DNA of 64,000 nt from Phlebopus portentosus. Taxonomy: Eukaryota; Basidiomycota; Agaricomycetes; Boletales; Boletinellaceae. The stretch covers positions 434,001 to 498,000 of the forward strand of contig JAYXKI010000015.1 of the NCBI GenBank assembly GCA_037892935.1, given 5' to 3'. The translations under genes and the position numbers were made by a program. Positions 1 through 10,107 of this stretch are shown here, piece by piece. The notes under the pieces are model-generated. The model had not been told where the DNA came from. It ran no database searches and saw only the letters and a list, made by a program, of their open reading frames with translations. How positions within the stretch are numbered: the stretch's first letter is position 1; every line of letters starts with the position of its first letter.

Positions 1-1330
1 TACTTTGTCAGGCTAGCCAGAGCCCTTCCGAGTCGTTTCCCCGAGTTCCGCTTCGTTCCGCTCAAAGAGACCCAGTTCTGAAGGTTTCGCACGTATTCTG
101 ACCTTTCTATATGCGTCCCCTTTAATCCATTATGCTCTCGTTCCAGACATGCTTAGTATTGTTCCTTTTGACCTATGTGTCCCTTAAACCATTCATATGC
201 GCTCCTCTCCTTTGTAGATAGCGATATGCGTTCCCTTTTCTTTATGACGTAGGTTCTCTGACCACTGGGAGGCTCAGCCTTGGACGTTTAGTATAAATAT
301 AGCACGACTCTCGTAGTAGAAGGACAGCTTAGTTGGAGCTGAGTGGGAGCTTAGCTTACAGTTCTCACATCGTCTCAAAGTCCCTCGACCTCTAGTCTAC
401 TTGTTCGTAGTGGACTCTCTCGTCTCTAAAAGTCTAATATACGATATTTCGTATTCTGTACAGTCGATCGGTGATCTCTCTTCGCAGCAGAGCCGTTCGT
501 ACGTTTGTATAGTTCGCTGTGATCGTACAAAGGCTCCTCTTACTTCTCTCACCCGAACCAAAACCTCCTTACGTGTTTCGAACCGTTTCGCCCGGTTTTG
601 CTCGTAACCCAGTTACTCTGCGTGCCACTCGCATTCGGTCTCACAACACCTTCCCCTCTCCAGTGTCATCAGGAAAGGACACCATATCACCCCTTTCCTC
701 TTGACTTTCCACTCTCTGCTTCCTCAAGACCAGCCCGGTGCTATTCTGCATCGTTTCGATCGGAAACGGTCGGTTCCATCATCCCACACATATCCTTCGA
801 TTCTCTCAGTCCCCTTCCGTCATCGTTTTGCACCTCCATCCCTCGCATCACATTTCGACACACTCAGCAATTGTCCTTCGTCCATCATATTGCGTTTCGA
901 ATTGTTACGCCGCGTTCTGACACTTTAGACTACGAGTGAGATCGGCTGCAGTCGCTTTCCAGTGGGTTAGCACAGTCGTTTAGTCACGTTCGGGTTGGTG
1001 GTTCGACTAGCGTAGCTTAGTTAGTTTAGTTCTTGTGCCTTGAGTCAGTCGGCTTTAGTCCAGAGCTCGCAGCTGAGCCGGAGAGTCGATTTAGCCTTCG
1101 CACCGCCACCATCGATCTCGGGAGAAGACTACCCTCGGAATTCTTCCTCGAGCACTTCCCTCATATCCCCGGTTCTCACCAAGCCCTTCCATTGTATATC
1201 CCTATTTCCCTCCACTCCTTCGTGCCCTTAGCTCGGGTGTAATTCTCTGCTGACTGCTTGAAGGTATTCTAGGGCAGCCCCTCGAACTATACACTCCCTG
1301 TCCGGCATCAGAACGTCCACAGGAGTTTCA
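1..1330 (+). repeat. 5' LTR of element 1 (partial, first 299 bp missing)
   Basis: Position 1 aligns to 10407 in the downstream LTR, and the two copies run to TTTCA ends at 1330 and 11736 without indels. About 27 differences are visible over 1330 bp and all are transitions, many at CpG. Open frames of 60-113 codons inside the LTR have no support as genes. The same LTR occurs a third time as a solo copy at 56145-57773. Confidence 0.95.
292..299 (+). promoter_or_regulatory. LTR TATA box (TATAAATA)
   Basis: A TATAAATA box lies in a conserved block of the LTR and is the likely U3 promoter. It is repeated unchanged at 10698-10705 in the 3' LTR and at 56736-56743 in the solo LTR. Transcription would start some tens of bases downstream; the exact R boundary cannot be read from sequence. 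Confidence 0.6.
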
Positions 1331-1332
1331 AG

Positions 1333-1350
1333 TGGAGCCCCCGGCGAGGG
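1333..1350 (+). other. Primer-binding site of element 1
   Basis: Two bases after the LTR end, an 18-base stretch starts TGGAGCCCCCGGCGAGGG. A TGG start next to the LTR is the complement of a tRNA 3' CCA end. Element 2 has a near-identical site (TGGAGCCCACCGCGAGGG) at the equivalent place, so both probably use related primer tRNAs. The tRNA itself is not identified. Confidence 0.7.
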
Positions 1351-1449
1351 GGATTTCACTGTCCAACCATTACGAATACCCTGCCAAATTCGTCTAGCAG
1401 ACGAGTTACACGTAGCCAATCCGCTCGAGTCCCTGTAGAACATCAGGTT

Positions 1450-2526
1450 TTGCCGCCGACTCGAAGGCCTAGGATTGTCAATCGCAACATACGTTCCGCT
1501 GCGGAAAACGCGGAACACAGCGAAACACCCTTGCGACAATCCGTTAGCGCCATTCCTTCCAACACCGATTCCCTAGATCATTCCCCATCTACCATCGCCG
1601 ATTCAGAACTCCCCAACCTCTCATCCATGCCAGCTTCCACCCCAGGCTCACCAAACAGACCAGCTAGCCCGCCTACCAATTACCAACTACCTACCGGAAC
1701 TCAACAGATCTTAGCCAGCAACGCAGCGATAATAGCTCGTCTGTCTGCTAACGCTAACATATTACAACAACTTACAAATCGACAAACTGCAATGGCGTAC
1801 CAACCGCCCTCGCGTGGGGACAAACGTGCCCCAACGTTTGACGGCTCAGAACCAAAGGAACTCCCTAGATTCTTCGAAGACGTTGCAGAAATCGCAAGAC
1901 AGGCCGTGTGGAACGATAGAGATCACGTCCAAAAGTTCCTGTACTATGCGAAGACCGACGTCGCGGAACTTTGGGAGACTACCGACAAGATTAACGACCC
2001 GAACCCTGATGTGGAGATGGTGAAGAGAGAGATTATAGCTCTATACCCGAGTCTCACAGCAGGGAAACGCTACTCCAAGGGAGAACTGGAGCATTTGGTC
2101 GTAGAACGGGCGAAGAAAGGGATCAAGAACCGAGAAGACCTAGGCGAATATCATCGAGAATTCGTCAGGCGCTCTAAGTATCTTATAACAAATGGAAAGA
2201 TCTTGGAGTCCCAAGCTGACGAGATGTTCCTGATGGGAATTACAGGAGACCTTAGAGAGGCGCTCATTCGTCGTATCGAGATCAAGCTACCAGACCACGA
2301 TTCGTCTACGCCTTACAAGATTAAGGACGTGCTCGAACATTCGAATTTCGTGCTGGGAGGAAAGATAGTGGGCAGTTTCAGCAGTAACTTTCCACCCCCA
2401 GCTACCGGAGAAGCTTCGACAAGCATCGTGAAGAAGGAAGAAGTGGATTTGGCCAAGGTAATGGATACGTTGAAGAGTTTTCAGGTTACACTCGACGCCC
2501 TGAGCAAGGGGAACGTTCCGCATTGA
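1450..2526 (+). pseudogene. gag: gag capsid region of element 1
   Basis: This encodes the Gag capsid part of a fungal Ty3/gypsy element. The first about 110 residues are Pro/Ser/Thr-rich. A globular part follows, from about 1793 (YQPPSRGDKRAPTFDG), of the kind seen in agaricomycete Ty3 Gag, with the FDG..P...FF start. The frame is open upstream of 1450 without an ATG; 1450 is a TTG and the first in-frame ATG is at 1627, so the start is uncertain. It ends at TGA 2524-2526. The next frame (nucleocapsid-protease) is in the same phase six bases later, so this TGA is most simply a nonsense mutation of CGA inside one gag-pro ORF. Element 2 keeps the equivalent ORF uninterrupted. Confidence 0.85.
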
Positions 2527-3843
2527 CCAGGGGTGGAACACAGCGAAACTCCGCGAAACCCAGTTTGCAACTTCTGCGGCGAAGCAGGACACTATATTCA
2601 ATCGTGTACGAAGGTTCTCGAGTACATCCAAGCTGGAAAGTGCGTTAGGAGCCAGGATGGAAGGATTGTGTTGCCGAACGGCGGTCTCATTACGAGGTCG
2701 CTACCAGGGAACAATCTCAAAGAACGAATCGATAGCTTTCATGCTAAAGCCCCGGCGACACACACAGTAGGGATGGTCGAGTCGGTCACGCCTGCATATA
2801 GCCATCAAGCTGGTCCAGCATACGCATATAGTCACGACGAAGAAGATCAGGACGAGCAGGAAAACTATGACATCGAACATTTGGAGATTTTGATTAATGA
2901 GGCGAAGAAGAAGGCAGCTGGTGGACGAAGAATGAAGCCCGATGGCGTAGAGATCCCTAGAGTTCAGCCTCATAAGAAGGCGCAGGCGAAACCGCAGCCC
3001 GCGCCACCGAGTGGCGCGCGGCCCTCGACAAGGTCACTCCAGTCACCGCAGCAGGACGACATTACCAGGAAATCACAACCCCAGTATAAATACATCGTAC
3101 CAATAGAAGACTCGAGCGCAGTCTCCAACGTTCTGACTCGTACCCTCGATACCCCTATCACCATCAGCCAATGTGAACTCCTCTCAATCGCCCCAGACGT
3201 TAGGAAACAGATGAAGGAGTTGACGACGGCGAAGAGATACAACGCAGCAGAAGTCAAATATGGTGAGGTCGTGGATGATTCACTTACGTTACAAGTTGGG
3301 CGTTTCGCGTCGGATCAAGTCGAAACAAGCGAAACGCTTTCGACAGAAGAAATACTGGCGCTCAGTGGACAAGGCGTCGCCGCAGAGGCATCCATGCCTC
3401 TCAGGACCGTTAGCGCGTTGGTTGAAGACACCCTGGAAGTCGAATGCGTACTTGACCAGGGAGCCATAGTGTGTCTGCTCCGCGAAGACGTATGGGAGAA
3501 GCTTCAGATACCCCTATCCCCTGACAAAGGAATGATCCTCGAGACAGCAGACGCAGCTAGGTCATCTACCATTGGCATGATCTCTAACGCGAAGTTCACG
3601 ATAGCCGAGATTGACGTTTCGCTCCAAGTGCAAGTCGTTCCGAACGCTCCCTTCCAGGCTTTGTTGGGGAGACCGTTTTTCGCTATTATGGAGTGCAAAA
3701 CGAAGGATTACACGTCAGGTGACCAACATATCACCTTAACGGACCCGAACGATCGCAGAAAGCAAAGCAAAGTGGCCACCGGAATTCGAACGATCGCGCG
3801 AGGACCACTTCCAAAGGGTTTTCCGCAAGCATCGAGGAACTGA
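2527..3843 (+). pseudogene. pro: Nucleocapsid zinc knuckle and aspartic protease of element 1
   Basis: This continues gag in the same frame after the TGA. A CCHC knuckle (C-x2-C-x4-H-x4-C, starting CNFCGEAGH) lies near 2568-2610 and would bind RNA in the particle. After an acidic and Pro-rich linker comes a retropepsin-like domain with LDQGA near 3450-3470, in place of the usual D-S/T-G. Further on is a flap-like segment and the LLGRPFF motif near 3660-3680. The active-site Asp is kept, but the Ser/Thr of DSG is replaced by Gln, which may weaken the enzyme. The frame ends at 3843, overlapping the start of pol in the -1 frame. Confidence 0.85.
3816..3822 (+). promoter_or_regulatory. -1 ribosomal frameshift heptamer (G GGT TTT)
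   Basis: In the gag-pro frame the codons read AAG GGT TTT, which is the X XXY YYZ form G GGT TTT. A -1 slip here leads into a frame that stays open through the gag-pro stop at 3841-3843 and into pol. The position, about 20 bases before the stop, and the direction both fit. I did not model a downstream stimulatory fold. Confidence 0.6.
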
Positions 3844-6800
3844 TTGAGAGAAATCGGCGAGATGAGAATGGTAGTAACCAATTGCCGGTTCAGGTATTTT
3901 CCTATGATTTCGAATTTATTTCACACATGATCCCATCTCTTTTCAACCAACGGTTGCCTTATTTATTAAACAAAAATTGCTATACTACTGACAAAGAAGA
4001 ACGGTCATATCGTTCATGTGTTTTAGAAACCCCAGAAGAAGAAGACGCGGCGGTAATGGCTTACAAACGAGTAGCGCAGAAAGTCAGGCCGATCCCGGGA
4101 GTCCTTCCAGAAGAGTACAGGATTGTTCGAAGGCAGCATCCAGATCCGTTGAGAGGGATGCCCGAGATGCCAGTTGTACCGAAGCCGTTCGAACCCACAG
4201 GTCGTGTAACCGCCGAAAGGATGGAAGCACTGAAGATCGACGAGAATACCTTTCTGTGGCCGGCGGAGAGGTTATTAGTGAAGAATCTAATTATGTTGCA
4301 GGAAGAAGCGTTAGCATGGACTGAATCCGAACGCGGAACACTCAATCCGACGTATTTCGACCCGATACGCATCCCCACGATACCGCATATACCGTGGCAG
4401 CACAAGAGCATTCCAATTCCCCCGGGAATTCATGACAAGGCCCTCGAACTTATTCGAGAGAAGATTCGCAACGGGGTTATTGAACTGTCGAATTCGTCGT
4501 ATCGATCCAGATGGTTTTGCTTAGTAAAGAAAGACAAAGAAACGTTGTGATCCATCATCGACTTGCAGGATCTTAATGCGGTTACGGTCAAGGACTCGGC
4601 AGTACCACCGAACGTCGAAACGATCGCGGAGAGCAGTGGTGGACGAGCTTGTTACATGGAGTTGGATTTATTCGTGGCATTCGACCAAAGAAAGCTGGAC
4701 GAACAATCTCGAGATCTTACTACGTTCCAGACACCCTTGGGAACATTTCGAATGACGGTTCTACCAATGGGATACACTAATTCCTTGCAGATTATGCATA
4801 ACGACGTGGCCTTTATCCTTCAGGACGAGATTCCGCACGTTACGAACCCTTTCGCAGACGATGCGCCCGGTTTAGGTCCGAAATCGCGATACGAGTTACC
4901 AGACGGTTCGTACGAGACCATACCGGGAAACTCCGAGATTCGTCGTTTCGTGTATGAGCATATATGCGATGTGAACAGAATTTTGCAGCGAATGAAGGCC
5001 ATAGGAGGAACGTTTTCAGGAAAGAAGTTGGTTCCGTGTGTGGAGTCAGCCGTATTCGTGGGACACAAGTTGACATACCAGGGACGCGAGCCAGACGATT
5101 CGAAAGTACAGAAGATACGAGATTGGCCGCCATGTAGAACGCTGACGGAAGTCCGAGGATTTCTGGGAACGGTAGGAGTCCTTCGGATTTTCGTCAAGGA
5201 TTATTCGAAACTCGCTCGCCCATTGTACCGCATGACAAGGAAGAACCAGATTTTCACGTGGACAGACGAAGAACAGAATGCAATGGACGAACTAAAGCAA
5301 GCCGTTATTCTTTGCCCCGCGCTGTGCGCAATCGACTACGCGTCGGATAACGAAGTAATCTTGGCAGTAGACTCGTCTATTATTGGAGTTGGTTGGTATT
5401 TAGGACAAGAGCACTCGGATGGAAGGCGAAGGATCAATCGATTCAGTTCTATTAACTGGAATCAGACCCAGGCATCGTATTCACAGCCGAAAATCGAGTT
5501 ATACGGCTTATTTCGGGCACTGCACGCGATGCGACTGTATCTCATCGGAGTCCGGAATCTAGTAGTCGAAATGGACGCAGCATACATCAAGGGGATGATC
5601 AACAATCCCGACCTGCAGCCCAATGCGACCATTAACAGATGGATCGCAGGTATCCTTCTCTTCAGTTTCAAGCTCAGACACATCCCAGCAGCCGATTTCC
5701 GATGTACCGATGGATTATCCAGACGAAGAGCAACTGAAGAAGACCCCCCTCCAGATGAAACGTACGAAGACTGGGTAGACGAAATGTACAGTTTTGCGAT
5801 AGAAGAGCCGGTTTCGACATACCAAGTAGTGCAACAGGGCGGAACACCTAGCGAAACAGCGACAGAGAACCTATTTCCTTCTACGGAATCCGCGAGAAGG
5901 AAGGATAGCCACTTAGATGACATCACGAAGCTAATCACGCATCTCACACGCCCAGACAATCTTAGCGATAGTGGCTATGCGAAGCTAATCAGGTACGCAG
6001 CTGACTTCTTCGTGAAGGGAGGCCGTCTGTGGAGAAAGGCGCGCAACAGCCGGCACCAAGTCGTAATAGAAGCGAAACGCAGGTGGGACCTGGTCAAGCA
6101 AGCTCACGACGATCTAGGACACAAAGGAATTTTCTGCACTCGAATGCGACTGCTGGAGAGATTTTGGTGGCTGTCCTTAGGACAGGACGTGAAGTATTTC
6201 GTGCGCACCTGTCATGAGTGCCAGATACGCCAGACGAAGAATATTCTTATCCCACCGAACGTACCGGAGGTAGCCCCTCTGTTTCAACGCATCCATATTG
6301 ACTCGAAGGTCATGCCGAAATCGAGTGGATTCCGGTATATCGTGCATGCGCGTTGTTCATTAACCACGTATCCCAAATTTAGACTTCTTCGTGAAGAAAC
6401 TGGTAAGACCGTAGGCCAGTTTATCTTCCAGAACCTTTTGTGTCGATATGGAGCATGCCCCAAACTCGTTACCGACAACGGCACACCATTCGTTGCCACG
6501 CTAGATTACTTGAAGACGCGGTATCACATCAACCACATTCGAATTTCGTCATACAACTCACGCACAAATGGATTAGTCGAACGCAGACATTTCGATGTAC
6601 AGGAAGCCTTGATTAAAGCTGCAGACGGTAATGACAAGCGTTGGAGTGATCACGCTGACTCGGTATTTTGGGCAGAAAGAATCATGATCAACAGAGCAAC
6701 AGGAATGTCCCCGTATTACATGGCCCATGGAGTCGAAGCAGTTTTGCCTTTCGACCTCACAGAAGCAACATACCTGGCACCGCCGCTCGATTCGCCAGTT

Positions 6801-7265
6801 ACGACATCGGAACTCATCGTAATACGTGCGAAACAACTCCAGAAACGTCCAGAAGAGTTGGATCGCGTTGCGAAACTCGTCATGAATGCAAGGCATGCAT
6901 ACGCGAAGCAGTTTGCCGAGGTGGAGAAGCATAGAATCAAGGACTACGACTTTCAGCCAGGAAGCCTCATACTCTTGCAAAACACGCGCATCAAGATGGA
7001 ACTCAATCGTAAAACGAAACCCCACTATTTAGGCCCCTACGTGGTAGTTCGACGCACCCAAGGCGGTTCGTATATCATCGCCGAACTCGATGGAGCGGTT
7101 TCGAAACTCCGAATAGCAGCGTTTCGCCTGGTTCCATACTTCCCGCGTTCGCATTTGACCGTTCCGGTGACCAAGCTCATTGGATCGGACGAAGATGACG
7201 ACATACCCGAAATAGAAGATTCGCCAGAGAAATTCCCTGACGATGAGTCCCAAAATTCCGATTAA
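3823..7265 (+). pseudogene. pol: pol of element 1: reverse transcriptase, RNase H, integrase
   Basis: This encodes the enzymes that copy and insert the element. The RT palm runs from about 4390 to 5200, with the DLFVAFDQ motif A and FADD in place of the usual YIDD or FLDD. RNase H covers about 5340-5730 (AVDSS, KIELYG, EMDAAYIKG, DGLSRR). Integrase has the H-x-H and C-x2-C zinc site near 6100-6225 and a D, D-35-E core (HIDS 6295, TDNG 6471, NGLVERRH 6566), then a GPY/F-like tail (LGPYVVVRR) near 7030. A TGA at 4548-4550 breaks the frame just before RT block A, where Arg is expected (element 2 has LRLVHDLQ). All domains remain readable, so it is a recent inactivation. Confidence 0.92.
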
Positions 7266-7711
7266 ATCATTCATTTCCCTTCATATATGCTCCTTACTTA
7301 TTTCCGATTCTCTCTCTCTCCTCTGATCAATTCTAATCTTCCAATTCTCCTTCTATAGTTTCGTCTCTGCTAGCGTGATCCACAATAGGATCTAACGCGT
7401 GTACTTTTACTTAATACGCAGTTCCACACGGTTTCGCCGTTCAAAACAGCGGAACGATGGCGAAACGCCTCATTTCACTTCGTATCAGTTTCCTTTCATC
7501 CTATTCCTTGAATTCTTTGATATATTCTTCTAGCCTTCACTCAGTCTCGCTCGATCGCACGAAAATTCACAAAAACCGAAACAAAATCGTATAAATTAAC
7601 TATAAAAACAACTATGTACAGTACAAGTTATTTTTCTTTTTCTTTTGTCCTTTTCTTTTTCTATTTTACAAAAGTCCGACCAGGACATAGAGCATATGCG
7701 ATGATTATACT
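7266..7711. other. Convergent spacer between pol and the antisense gene of element 1
   Basis: This 446-bp non-coding stretch lies between the pol stop and the stop of the gene on the opposite strand. It contains a cluster of GTTTCG, GCGGAAC and GCGAAAC words at 7427-7466 and a T/C-rich run at 7628-7670. It must hold 3' ends for two converging transcripts. The matching spacer in element 2 is 439 bp and also T-rich. Confidence 0.6.
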
Positions 7712-9979
7712 CTATTCCCGAGCCCTACCTTTCCCCTTCGACTGACGAACCCTCTCCACTTCCCCTCTATCTTCCTCTTCCTTGTCTTCACCTTCCCCCG
7801 TCTTCACCCCAGCCAACTCGAGCAGCAGACGATGATCTGCGTGCGCCTGTGCTACGAGGACGCTGAATTCGTTCAGCATCCGGGACAGGACCTTGTCCCG
7901 GTGATCCATCCACGCCAGCATGAACTGCAGCTCGGATTCCCTGACCTCCCGCTGCAGAGCTTCATGCTCGATGCGACCACCCACTGATCTGGCCGCCAGA
8001 GCTGTGACTTTCTGGCGTTTTGCTTCCCGATCGCGTGCCTCCCGAGCTGCCTTACGCTTCGCGGCTACAGCCCTGCCTTTCGTGGCTAGACTACAGCCCT
8101 TCGCCTGCTTCAAGCACGGAGCACAGGTCCTCTGCGGAAGACCCATGCAATCACGGCCACGCTTCTGGCACTGGTTGCACGGAACCCGATGATGAACGCG
8201 CCCATCGCTCAATCGTTCGTCGTCGTCGTCGTCATTATCGTTGTCGTCACCACCAGAACCACCACCATTAGCCGGAATCCTAGAAGGACCAGCCTCAGGT
8301 TGAGAAGACGCTCATCGTGCCGGAGAAACGCATCTCGCTTGCGTTTTGACAGTTTTGCGCGGAACAGCAGCAGTACCGCTATTGTTGTTGTTGCTGTTGT
8401 TGTTGTTGCTCGCGGTATTGAGAGCCTGAATCTCTTCAAGGCTTGCGTCCACCTCAAACGGCTCATTCGCCTCCATTCCCACATCACCGATATCCATTCC
8501 GCCGTCGCCTGGACTCATGACAACGGAGTCTTCTCCCCGATGACCAGGAGGAGGACTCTCAGGACTTTCCTGAATCGCAGGAGTCTCCTCGTCCGAGTCC
8601 ACCACTTGCCGAACACCACGAACGCGGCGAGTCCCTGCATCCAGTCGTCGTCGCATGTTGGCCTCGATTTCGGCAGCCATCCGGGAGATTTCGGCGCATT
8701 GAGCAGCGCGTTCTTCTTCTTCTCGTCTTTCACTCTCGCGAAGCTCAATCTCGAGCATTGTAGGTTCGAGTGAGGTTAAGGGTGTAGAACGGCTAGCCCC
8801 CTCCAAACGTTCTGCTCCGGTTTCGAGCGTTTCAACCGGTTCCGCGACCTCTCCGTCCTCAATCGTTTCGCCAGTTTTGACCTGAAGAGGAGCGGAATCA
8901 ACCTCCATTGGACTATCGACGTCCTGAGGCAGCATTTGATGTTGCTGCTGTTGTTGTTGTTGCGGAGGAAATGGTTCAGGCAGCATTGGTTGTTGCTGCT
9001 GTTGTTGTTGCGGTTGAGAGAAAGGTTCAGACAGCACTTGTTGGGATCGTTGTTGTTGCTGTTGTTGTTGTTGCGTTTCGGATTCCTGAGCACGAACGAG
9101 TTGATAGAGCCGACGACGAAGGATGGAATAGCCGTAGTATTCCCAGAGGAGCCGGACCGTTCTCAATTTCACCCTGTCAATGCGAAGGATGTGCCCTGCA
9201 CGAAGGTGTCGTTGCTCGATATCCTCCCAATATTCGAACGCTTGCTGTAGGAAGGATTAGATGGAGATGATAGACAAGAAGAAGTACCTACGTGACTCCG
9301 GACAGCTTCGTCTCGCGTGTAGTCCGTGTTGCCGGTGAACCTCGCCATTTGTTGGAACTTGGAGCTCTCCATTCTCACGTTCTTGAGAGCCTTTTCGATG
9401 TCAGGGCGCGGTTTCGGGAACATTGGAGGGAACGATTCGCCCAAGAAGAACCCACAAGTCGAATCGAACGAGGCAGGATGGAATGGAACCCTGCGTCTGC
9501 GGAAGAAAGCTCGTCGTTTGGTCTCCATCCTGGCGTAAAATTCCCGTCGATCGTAGTACAGCATCCGTAGGAGAGCGTCCGTGTCGCAGTAGTTGGAGTA
9601 CGCCATCTCCGACCAGACTTCTTTCGTTCCTTTGGGATGGACTTGCTCCAATGCTTCCTTCCATGCCTGTCGAATTTCGTTAACAAAAATTCTTGATTAG
9701 AGTGCGTGGTTTATGCACCGTGGTTGCCTTCCACCCATCCATCAAAGATTCCATCACCGGATTCGTCAACCACCGAACCGTCATCGAACCTGTAGGTGCG
9801 ATCCATTCGACCAGTTTTGTCTTATCCGGCAGAATTACCGTCGTGACGCCATGGTCTAGTTCATCCATTGCCGACCTGGCCAAGGTGACGTCTGCCTCAA
9901 ATTTTGCGACCGCTGCCTTCCAGTCGTCATCGGAGTTGATGGGTCCCAAGAGCGCGACGATTTCTTTGGAAGTGAACAT
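7712..9979 (-). CDS. Antisense accessory gene of element 1: coiled-coil protein with Zn2Cys6-type cluster (one internal TGA)
   Basis: Three exons read on the minus strand: 9979-9719, 9666-9292 and 9244-7712. Both introns (52 and 47 nt) are GT-AG and phase 0, giving about 722 codons. A TGA at 8314-8312 follows a CGA and interrupts exon 3. The N-terminal half has no family I recognise. Next come several poly-Gln runs (8930-9085), an acidic/Glu-Arg helical stretch, and Asn and Asp runs. Near 8175-8085 is a cysteine block spaced C-x2-C-x6-C-x7-C-x2-C-x6-C, the exact spacing of fungal Zn(II)2Cys6 DNA-binding clusters, followed by a basic, then coiled-coil, segment. In Gal4-type factors the cluster is usually N-terminal; here it is near the C terminus. 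A DNA-binding role is inferred from spacing only. Confidence 0.75.
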
Positions 9980-10107
9980 GTTGGAGAATGAAGAAGAGAT
10001 GACAGCGGAAGAAAATTTGGATGCGACGTGTTATGCTTCGAAACTCCCACGCATCGGATTGAGATGGGAGTGACCGCGGACGGTCACTATTTCATGAACC
10101 CGGGAGA
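9980..10107. other. Region between antisense gene start and 3' LTR
   Basis: This 128-bp stretch must contain the promoter of the antisense gene and the plus-strand priming site. A perfect 7-bp inverted repeat (GTGACCG...CGGTCAC) lies at 10070-10087. A short purine run (GGGAGA) just before 10108 is a weak polypurine tract. No clear TATA box is seen for the antisense direction. Confidence 0.4.

Noticed and set aside
401..1242. Several open frames of 60-113 codons in the LTR, repeated at 10807-11648 and 56942-57715
   Set aside because: They recur only because the LTR is repeated, overlap each other in several frames, and have pyrimidine-rich Ser/Pro composition with no domain.
7029..7265. Chromodomain at the end of element 1 integrase
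   Set aside because: After the LGPYVVV block the tail is short and acidic, with no aromatic cage or chromodomain pattern.
8936..9250. Plus-strand Leu-rich and Val-rich frames opposite the antisense gene
   Set aside because: They are translations of the complement of CAG/CAA (poly-Gln) runs.
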